This document shows, piece by piece, positions 36,601 through 47,400 of a DNA stretch of 64,000 bases; position 1 is the stretch's first letter; each line of letters opens with the position of its first letter. The stretch comes from Aradus depressus. Taxonomy: Eukaryota; Arthropoda; Insecta; Hemiptera; Aradidae. The stretch covers positions 30,699,489 through 30,763,488 of the forward strand of contig OY759224.1 of NCBI GenBank assembly GCA_963662175.1, read 5' to 3'. Under the pieces are notes generated by a model. It was given only the letters and a program-made list of their open reading frames with translations. It was not told where the DNA came from and searched no databases. The position numbers were made by a program, and so were the translations under genes.

Positions 36601-39600
36601 CTTATTCTCCTTTTTGGCTACAAAACGTTTTAACTGGGACTCTGTCTTCATTGTTTTTGGCATGGAGAGGAAAAAAAAAATATATATAAATGTATATATA
36701 TTTATACAATGAAGAAAATGTAAACGATATTTCGTAAAATATAAAATGTACGAAATAGAAATAACGTAAATAATATTTCCTCAAATATATATACGTTAAC
36801 TCGTTTGTCCAAACCTCATGCAGTTCTTGGGACATATTAGAGAAGTATTCCTCTCTTTCAACACTCCAACGAGTAACAGCTTGGTGTTTGCGGTTCAAAT
36901 CTAATCTCAGATTGCCGTCTGATCAACGATGTCGAGGCCCGTTGACCTGTTCGGAACTTAATAATGCTCTGACCTTCATTATTAGAGGCGTCCAGCTAGA
37001 ACATTTTCAGCAGGAGCTTTTAGCGAGTTCGAAAAATCAGGATTGTCACGCTTCCATTCAACGCCTCCATCCGTTCGGCGACTCCGTGGGTCATTTGAGG
37101 GTGGGGGGCATACTCAAACATGCCTCGCTCCCTGAAGCCTCTATTTACCTTTTCATTTGGAAGGAAAGCAAGCGGCGCCCCGTAAGGACATCGCATTTCC
37201 TTATTGGGGCCCCCCTTCTAGCCGTACCGGAGCACAACATTCAAGAACTCCAAATGAACCACCTCAACCGATGGCAACTGATCCTGCGCTCCAGTCAGCA
37301 TTTCTGGATTCGGTGGTCCCGTGATTATTTGCATACCCTCCAGCAGAGATGCAAATGGTTCACCGCCCCACCAGATCTTAAGATTGGCGATCTGGTTCTG
37401 CTTGTCGAGGCGAAGACTCCGCCCTTGCAGTGGCGTCTCGGAAGAGTGTTGGAGGTTCACCGAGGACAGGACGGTGTAGTGAGAGTTGCTACTGTGCGCA
37501 CCTCTCAAGGGACCTATCTTCGCCCTGTGGTGAAGCTCTGTCCCCTGCCTACACCGTAATTCCCAATTCTTCCTTCCTCCTTCCTTTCCTTTCCTTTCCT
37601 TTCCTACTTTCCCTGTTTTTTTTTGTTTTTTATTTCTTTTATCTAACCGCCGGTGGTTATTTTTTATTTTTGAAAGAGCTTTTATTTTTTTTTGTACTTA
37701 TTATTTGACTAGAAATCCCAAGCGTGATTTCGGTGGGGGGTATGTTGAGGCCTGGCATTTCCTTATTCCTCCCCCCCCCCCCCCCTCCCCTGCCTTATAG
37801 TGAGTGTACATCGCAGCGCCACTAGGCCCGTTGCAGCTAGCGCAATCTATCTATGAGGAGAGGAGCGGACCTGAACTCATCAGTAGTTGTTGATCATCTG
37901 ACCTGATCTGTTGAACATCAGTTGGTGACCATCTAACCTGGTCCATCACCTAACCTTGACCTCGTTCACCCATGCCGTGAGTAAAGGCCATGCTTTCATT
38001 TTTACCCTTTTTTATATACAGTCCACTTTTATCAGTTATACATACACCCGGCGTGTACTATTATACAAACTAATAACTATTGTATTTATTAATATTAGGA
38101 ATTACACATATTTAAGTTATTTTCTATTATTTATTTATTTTATAAATTTCCGATGAGTAGCGATGTTACAGGATGTTTGTTTATATAAGATGAATAAAGT
38201 GATTGTCTTCCTGTTCAAAAATTATTTTATTTTATAACCAGTTTCGCATATTCTCCATCATCAGTTTGAAGAAAAATAAGAGAGAAAAAAATAAGTTTTT
38301 GTTGTTGCCGGGCACTCGCTTTTTCACCTTCTTAAAGTATTTTCATCACTTATCCATAAAATGAAATCAGTTTTTGCAAAAATTTGCGAATTTGGGAGAA
38401 ACTTAATTTTAAATTTATAAATTCGACCGAAGAAGAAGACATTTAATTTTAGCGAATTTTCGAAGAAAATGAAGCTATTGCAATTTCTAATTTCAGTTAC
38501 CTAATATGAATTGTATATTTCTCATAAGCTGTATGAGCTACAACACATGTTCAACTCCTCTTGAGCTGATGTATTTGTCAACGGTCGGGGAATTTTTCAA
38601 GTACACCAAAAGGTGTTCAGCACACCAAAAAACATAAAGTATATAAGTTTCATAATTTTGGCCGGAAATTTGTTCATTTTGCCCCAGTGTGCGACGCCCA
38701 ATCGTACATACTATTTAATCTGTAGATGATGAACATTGGGAGCGAGAAAGATTTGATTTTAAATACATTTCATTGAGTATGCGTATTTTTAGTCCAAGCT
38801 TAAAAAAAGCAAAATTACCTGAAAGTTTAGGCTAGAATAGGGTTTTCCAAGGGAGGTGTGAGAGCAAAAGCTTAAGAACCACTGAACTAGATAAAATGGT
38901 TTATTATAATATTTCATTAATTCAATAATTTGGAGAGCTTACGTTACTATTCAATAAAAAAAAATGTAATGAGAAATTATAAATAAAATTTGGTACCTGC
39001 GTGCTGTAGAGCGGGAATCCAAGGAGCCCATATCATAGTGAGCATACTCCGGGAAGCCGTTGTGAGGAGGAAGCGGTGAGGGAGGTCTAAACATACAGGT
39101 GAGAAACTATAAATATCATTGTAAACTAACTGCGTTACCTGTCCTTCACGAGTAGATACCGACTGCATTAAAATGTTATTAATTAAATATTTTGAGTAAA
39201 TATAACGGAAGTAATACAGGGTGGATGAGAATTGTGTAGGTGAATAGCGGGGATTAAGGAGATCGCGGGTACAAAGTTAGGTTGATCAGATGAGTGATGG
39301 CATCCCCTTCCGTCCCACCTCGCGCCTCTTTCGTTAATCAAAATTGTTATTAATCTCCTTTATATCTACTTTTAGACAAAAATGTGTACAACAGAAAATG
39401 TCTTTCATAACTGATTCCATAACTTTTTCTTGCAGAATCAATAGTAACTCGGAAAACATGAAATAATTAATTGTGTATCCAAGTAACCCCCCCACCATTT
39501 AGTGATTTTGAAACTGTATGTATCCCAAAATCTATTATTTTTATGGTAAATACAAAATATGAATTTTGGTTGAAATATGTTTAACCATTTCCTCATGATG

Positions 39601-42600
39601 ACGGAACACCCAGAAAACATACAGGGCTTTCGTTTAACGTGAAACGGATAAAGTTTATCGTTTAAAAAAATTGGCAATGTACAGACAGCCACCTCTTAAA
39701 ATTGTATTTATAAAAATAATAACATTAATAAATAATAATATTACATATTATGAATTTAATGAAAATGTATTTTACGCATTCATTCAGGTGGCAGACAGCC
39801 TAAGTGCTCTAAATGACTTCAGAGAATACATGAATCACACTATAGCAGAAGTGGGTAATTTGGTGCAAGCCGGCAGATGGAGGTGTCAAGAGGGCCAATA
39901 TTGAGGTGCTACAAGAGATTGCAAGGTAGCTTTCAGGGACCAGAGTATGTTTTTAAATCTTTAGATTCCCAAGTAGAGTCAGAAAAGTGGTTCAGCAATG
40001 TCAAAGAATGTAGCGAAGTCGAATGGGGCATTGTGGTTCTGCCTGGACAGGTCCATGCTCTCCGCGGTGTGGGATCCATGATAATTCTCGGAAGTTGTCG
40101 TTGAGGAGTGGAGTAAAAATAATTGTTTTCCCATTCAATATCAAAATGTATCTAGAAAACCAAAATTGTTTTCCTATAATGATTTGTAATTATGTTACTT
40201 ACACAATATGAGATAGATTGAGTGTCTTCTCCGGCTGGTCTGGATATCGAGGTAGGGAGTTCTTCGGCTTGTCAGGAACGCACTTGAAAGACTTTCGCAG
40301 ACTATGGCCGATCTGTTTGCTTGGCGATTTCTGAAAACAAATAAATAATATAAATCAAAGATAAAAATTTTACTTCTTTTGAAATATGAATATATTTTGC
40401 CATATTTCCTTACATAGGTGCTGTACTCTCGAACGGCATGGTCCAAAGTGTGTCCCCCTGAGGTTCTGCCTGTCCAGAAGCAGTCCTGACACATCGTGTA
40501 TGAACTACACTTGGCACATTTGTACCTATAACACAACAGATACCGTATCATAAAAGTCAGGTACATTCATGATGAACTACTCAATTGCTCATTACGATAA
40601 ATACACTCACCGAAATCCAGTGTACTCTTTTCTTTGACAGGAATCGCATTGTGTCGCATGAACAACTGAAAACATCGCATACCCATTATTTAAAAAAATA
40701 CATTTTACTTCATTATACCTATAGTATAAGAAAATATTGTAATCGTTCAAAAATAGGAGATAGTATTTTCAAAGGAATTTCACGTTTCAACATGTTTCAC
40801 GATGAGGTATGTGTGCATATGTGATATTGGAACTTTACGAGCGCTCTAACACAAAAACTATCTTGAAATTTGTAATGAAAATGTCACAAGTGCTAACTTA
40901 GATCTGAGTCGATTTTGGTCGATATACGACGAAAATTTCGTTACTTCAGAGCTAAAGAACAATTACAAGATATCGCGCTTATATTTGTGATCTAATGAAA
41001 ATCTTTAGAGGATACTAAAGCCCATATTTTAGATTAAATATTTATATTTTTTCACTCAGTCTACGAAATACATACCGAAAAACGTCCTAAAATCATGCTT
41101 TAAAACCCATTGTTTTTACACGTTTACTTGATTAAAGCGAAAACGGTTAGTCCTATCCAAAAATTGGTTCTTAACAAAAATGTTCCTGGTTAAATTTCCA
41201 AGCGTCAATATGCTCTCAGATTTGAGATAGGACCAATACAAACTAATTTATAGCGCCCCAAAAGAATGTACAATAAATTCCTATAGAAAATAATTCTAAC
41301 TAATATTTAAATTGTAAAGCACTGAAAATAATTTTAAAATTTTTTTTTTCAATACTGTTATTTTTTATTATTAAAATGAATAAAAATAAAGAAAAAATAT
41401 ATATGTACTACGAGAGGGCGCCGGTAGCTCAATGGTATGCGTGCTTTTCTTCTGAGCTCAAGAACATGGGTTCGTAGCCCGACCGAGGCCCTTAGTTATT
41501 TTATCTGGAAGGTAAAATAAACTTGAGCACGCCGTCCTTTGAATGGGACGTTAAGCGATGGTCCCGAGCCTGTACGATGTCAGTTACTCGTTAAAGACTC
41601 CTGCCCTAGGTGAATAAAAATTTAGAGTAGGCAAAATTTAGGACTCCCACAGAGTCGGGCCCATATCCACCAGAGTGACGAAAGAGCGCTCTGGTAGTAG
41701 GCGATATGACCTCATAGTTAAAGATTTTATAATTATGAATATTATAATATTTTAAAAGTTGACAAATTGTTACAGTGGGCGGTGCAGAGGAAGTGCAGAA
41801 GAAGTACTGCTGTAAAAACATGGTTGGAGTAAGAAAGTCCTGTTATGGTCACATCGTATATTTGACTTACCGTTTTCAACAGAGGCGAGCCGATGTAGAA
41901 GAGGAAGCCAGGCGAGGACAGCAGGCCCAGGGTCCGACATCATAGTGTCCAGGAAGTCATTCACGGTCACTTTCCCATTCTAGAAACAAAAATAGTTTAG
42001 TAAAAATAAAAAAACTTCACTATTGTTTCAAGGGAACAACTGAAGGACTGGGACCAGCCTTCGGCGAAACAATCTGCGCTGATTGTGTCGACCCTAGCCC
42101 ATCTTACAATGTCTGATTCCGCTCCTGCCAGGGGAGCTGACGAATCGGCTTAACATCGGGTAGTCGGTTTCCGTCATCAGCTGCCGATGTGCCGTCCCAA
42201 TGAATCAACTCCGCCCTAGCTTCGTCGTACAGCGGACATTCGAGGGCTACATGTTCTCCAGTTTTGATGCCACCGCACGAACAGTCCGGGCTGTTCTTCC
42301 TCTTAAAAAGGCAGATCTTAAAGTTAAAGTCGCAATGCCCTGATACTATTTGGGACATCCAACGGACGTCCGGGATGTATGCATATGTCGTTCGGCCATC
42401 CGAGCATCGTTAACAACTTTCGTTTCAATTGTTCCACTATCCAATTCCGGACGACGTCCTCGCAAGACCCTGGACTGACCGCACATTTTAGTTAACAATT
42501 GACTTTTGTCAGTGGATCATGTAAGTTGCCCTGAGGCTAACCAACCTTGGTGTTGATTCCCTAATGAACAAAATATAAATTTTAGGTTTAAATAATTCAT

Positions 42601-44363
42601 AATGATCCAAGTCAGATTTAAAAGTATTCATGGCTTCTCTACACTCAAATTTTCATCTGCAATTAAAAAAATTCATCAATGAATCACTAACAATGTTCTT
42701 TTCAGTAGGAATTATTTTTAATCATATATATAAAGCTGAAAATGTCTGTGCGTTGTACCGCTATAACTCACGAACGGCTTGATGGATTTGATTAATTTTT
42801 TTTTAAATTTGTTCGTCATCGTCTGTGGAAGGTTATAGGCGTATTAGTACCTCGATATCTGGTCCATCCCAGCATCCACCCAAGCAATCTTTGTAACTCA
42901 AAAACCACTGCAATGATTAATGAGGAATCTTTTTGAATAGATAAGTTTTATCTACCGGAAGGTTAAGGTCTATTTTTTAATCAACCCCTGGTCCATCCCA
43001 GCATCCACTCACGCAATCTTTGTAACTCGAAAACCATTGCAACGATTAATGAGAAATCTTTTTGAATAAATTAGTTTTAGCTCCAAAGCTAGCGTTACTA
43101 CAGTTGAAGGACTATAAGCCTTATTCCGTATGAATAATTGAAAATTATAACATCATGAATGTACTGTCGAGGAACTGAATAGCCTTATAGGAGATATTGG
43201 GAGAAAAGTCAAAGTTCCCCGGGCAACGCCGGGTATTACTGCTAGTCAGCTATATTTTTGCTCTTCTCTTCGGCTAATTTGGCTGGAAATCAATAATTAC
43301 TCGGGGACATCTAAATCTTCCTATAAAATTTCGTGTGGATACATTTATTAAATCAGCAGTTATCAAATAGTTTGAGAAAATACACTTTACTTTTAGCCGA
43401 TCCGATTGAAAATCGATAGGTGATTTTGGGGTCCAAAAAATACAATTTTGCATCGATGCAATCATTCTATTGGGATTTTTTGTATTCAAAAATATATTTT
43501 TTTTTTAGATTCACCGGGGGAAATTCCATAAAATTGCAGTAAAAATTCAACAGAATTTCAAACAGATTCCATAGCTTGCCGAATACTCCGTATAGTTGGA
43601 GAAGTAAAATGAGAATAGTTGATCGTACCCCAGAGAACATGGAGGAGGGGAGCTCTTCGGTGTAGAAGAAGGAAGGAGATTCATAGACAGAGGCTGGCAG
43701 GGTTAGCACTGTCTTCAGATAGAAGGAGAACTTGGAGATGACCATGTAGCCGTTGTCATCACACACCTGCGAGAACACATCTGAAACATACAGGCAAAAC
43801 TCTTTTTATTATATACAGTAGAACCATAAATAACTATATCTCGGACTACAATTTGGGAGATAATCTGTCTGATAATAACATCGAGATATGGAACACAGAG
43901 CTATCAAATATACGGAATAGTTTAAAAGAGCATTATCGCAATCAGTTCAGGGAGGAAATTAAAAACTCAGACCGGTACTTGCCAGGTAGGGAACTGGAGT
44001 TCCACGATTCAGTTATTAGTTACTTACAGAGTGACCTATCATTGTCAAGTATTAGATTTATAATTAAACTTAGAGGTGAACTGTTGCATCTAAGCTATAC
44101 ACCTATAAATCAATATACCTCCGAAGATATGGACTTTGTATGCCCAATGTGTTACAGCCCCTGTAAAGAAGATCTACGTCACTTCCTCATTACCTGCCCC
44201 AAATATGATGATATAAACAAAGAAATATTTAAAGACACCACAGATACTACATTTATGTTGGAGTTATTAAATGGTAAAGACTGGCACCTACTGGTAAAAT
44301 ATTGCAAAAAGGCTTACAATCACAGAAACTGTGAATTAAATAAATAAAGAAATAGGAACAAAG

Positions 44364-44451
<88 letters not shown>

Positions 44452-47400
44452 CTTTGTTCCTATTTCTTTATTTATTTAATTATATATATATTCTTTATTT
44501 ATTATATATATATATATTATTTTAGTTTTATTTGATTTTAGAAAGAAAAATTTGTTTTGATTAAGATTATAAGTTTATAAGATAATATTTTGTAAATGGA
44601 GACTCCTCAAGACGGCTTAGGCCATTGAGTTTGTCTTCATAAAAGATCTCATTAATGTATATATGGTTTGAATGTGATATTCTATTATGTTAATAAAGAC
44701 TTTATTACTACTACAGTAGAACCTCTATAAGTCGAACATCAAGGGAGACGCCAAAAAATTCGAGTTATAGAGTTTTCGACTTAGGCGGTTTGATTCGACT
44801 TGTGAAGGTTAAGATTCATTCTAAGTAATTTTGATGTTAGAGAGGTGAAATAAATAAAAATTCAAGCTACAGAGGTAACAAACATATTTATATTTATTAT
44901 AAATCAACATTATTTCAAAACATCCTTAAAATAAAAAATACGTAGTATATGTAAGTATTAAAAAAAGTCAGTATTTTTTTTTTTTGCTTTAGATAATTGG
45001 TAATCCTATTTATTGTATACTCCTAAATTGTTTTCTAAGAAACAATGGTGTACATTGTCGGCAAATTCTTAAAGTTGGTAACTTATTTTTCTTCGAGCTA
45101 TAGAGGTAATAAGTTTCAAATAGTCGAGTTGTAAATGTTGTAAAATAAAACATTGCTATGTTCGAGATACAGAGCTCCAATTTATTTTTTCGAGTTATAG
45201 AGGGAAAATATGTACCAAAATGGCTCGTAGGGACTCACTGATTATTTCGACTAATAGAGGGTTGAGATTTCGAGTAATGGAGGTTTTGGGGCTTGAAGGG
45301 AAAGGAACAAAACTTTTTTTCGAGTTTTGGAGGTTTTCGACTTATCGAGGTTCGACTTGAAGAGGTTCTACTGTATATATTATATATAATGTATGTTCTG
45401 AATAGGGGTCAACACCGTAAACACTAAAAAGACAACTTTCGGTCTCACCAATCATTTTGGAAGGGCGCCGGTAGCTCAGGGATAGCATGCTAACCTACTG
45501 ATCTCTAGATCGCGGGTTTGACACCCTGCCGAGGCCCTTCGGAAAGGACGTTAAGCGATGGTCCCTAGCCTGTACGATGTCAGGTACTCATTAAAGATCC
45601 CTCCCCTAGGTAACTAAACCTGACTAGACAACATTTAAGACTCCCATAGTAGAGTCAGGCTCATGTCCAACAGAGCGACGAAAGAGCGCTCTGGTAGTAG
45701 GCGTTTATGACCTTATAGTTAAAGCCCGAGTATGAGTCACAAAAACTAACTCCATAAAATTGGCCGAAATAATCAACTATTTTCTTTTTAAATATTAAAA
45801 AAAAAAAAAAAAAAAAGTGAAAAAGTACTTACATCTCAATTTGTCCATTAATTTTCCAGCACACAACGTTGCCAAAGCTATCTTGATAGAGAACACACGG
45901 ATCCTACCCGTGTTTTCACTGAAAATAACAAAAATTTATATTAGAACGATTATTTAAATGGTCTAGGGGTCCGTAACCATTTTCAATTGAGGGCCACATC
46001 AAATCAAGACTTCATATGCTAAAAATTTCTATGTTAGACCCATTTTTTAAAAAAGAAAACAATGATGAAAGGTGTGTAAAATAGCTATAAAATGTCAATT
46101 AGTTTTTAAACGGCCTTTTCATTCTTTTTTTTTCAACAGTATTTATCATCTCCATTTTTTTTCTTCTTTAATATAATGTTTTGTTGAAAAAAATATAATT
46201 CTATCGTTCTCCCTCAGGAGTCCCTGATCTAAATGAAATGTACATTTCGGTCAAAGAGGGGAGGAGGGGGGGATTAAGGGGGATGAACTTGACCTGAAAG
46301 TTCATTTATATTGCACTCTTTGAGGTGAAAAATGAACACAAAATCAGATGCATTTATTTACCTTTCTATATACCACATTTATCTTTTAATTATTTTTTTT
46401 ATACTCATTTATTTATTTAATACTAACCATTTATTCTTATAATATTTTTTTAAATTAACTTTTTAGGGTCATCATGCACGTGTTGGTTTTCCGCAGACAT
46501 TTTTCTAGAAAAGTTGCTAAATTACTCTACATAAAATAAATATACATGTATTTTATAAATGAACGAGTATGTATTTTTAAATAGAGTTTAATGGAAACAT
46601 GTAAATAATACATATTATATTTATTTCAATCGATAGTGTGAAACATCTCTAATGTTGAGTGATGTAAAAAATGAGTGTTTTGGAGACGGATAATAAAATG
46701 ATTGACTAGTTCCCGCGAGCTCTTAGGACAAGAACACAGTTCGACGCCTGTGACTATACGAACTTTGAGAGAAAGTCCAAATTTGAGTTTGAGGCTGCCT
46801 AGTGTACTTACAGTTTGAGGCTGCCTAGTGTACTTACAGTGAGTAGGATGCAATGAGCCAGTTGAGAAGAGCGGATGAGTTGTGTTCAACAAGGATCTGA
46901 TGAGAGGGAGGTAGCCGCTTGTTGAGGTTCTCGTACAAAGAGGAGACAAGACTCTCACATCGGGACACTGAGAGTTCTGTCTCCATCTGGAGTGTGTTTA
47001 GAGAGTGTTCACGGAATGCTTCTATTATATTCCAAATGTCGACCAGATGGACTAGAAATAAAATAAAATATATGAGACAAACAATGAGACTCCTGAGGAC
47101 TTGTGTTAAAGTAGGAATACATTCGAGTGCCTACTTTTATGAGATATAGATTAATAGTAATTATGGCTCAAGCTCGGGATGTAACTAGGTCATATCGCCT
47201 ACTACCAGAGCTTTTTCGCCACTCTGGTGATCATAAGCTCTAATCTGGGAGTCCTAAAGTTGCCTATCCTAAATTTTTATTCATCTAGGGTGGGTTTTTT
47301 TTAACCAGAACATGACGTCATTGGTTCTCACTATTGGTTTCATGACGATTGTGTAGTGCCGAAACCGGTAGTTTATATATAATTTTTTTTATATTTCAAA

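Larger units (their letters stand above)
31104..38058. mobile_element. Rearranged BEL/Pao LTR retrotransposon (fold-back composite)
   Basis: Order on the plus strand: LTR (31104-31432, plus), primer-binding site and leader (31433-31715, plus), LTR (31716-32040, minus), gag-pol (32224-36663, minus), partial leader (36664-36794, minus), second copy of the pol 3' end (36795-37559, plus), polypurine tract, LTR (37743-38058, plus). The minus-strand copy has no 5' LTR. The two arms 31716-32988 and 36795-38058 are inverted repeats of about 1.27 kb. No convincing target duplication joins the outer ends. It lies in dystrobrevin intron 9. Confidence 0.85.

Noticed and set aside
43811..43850. A second pogo terminus (CAGTAGAACC) in front of the LINE frame
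   Set aside because: The LINE reading frame runs straight through it and there is no partner end, so it is chance similarity.
45958..46235. hAT-like ends ('ggggtccgtaacc ... ggagtccctgatc')
   Set aside because: The inverted ends match poorly and no 8-bp duplication was seen.
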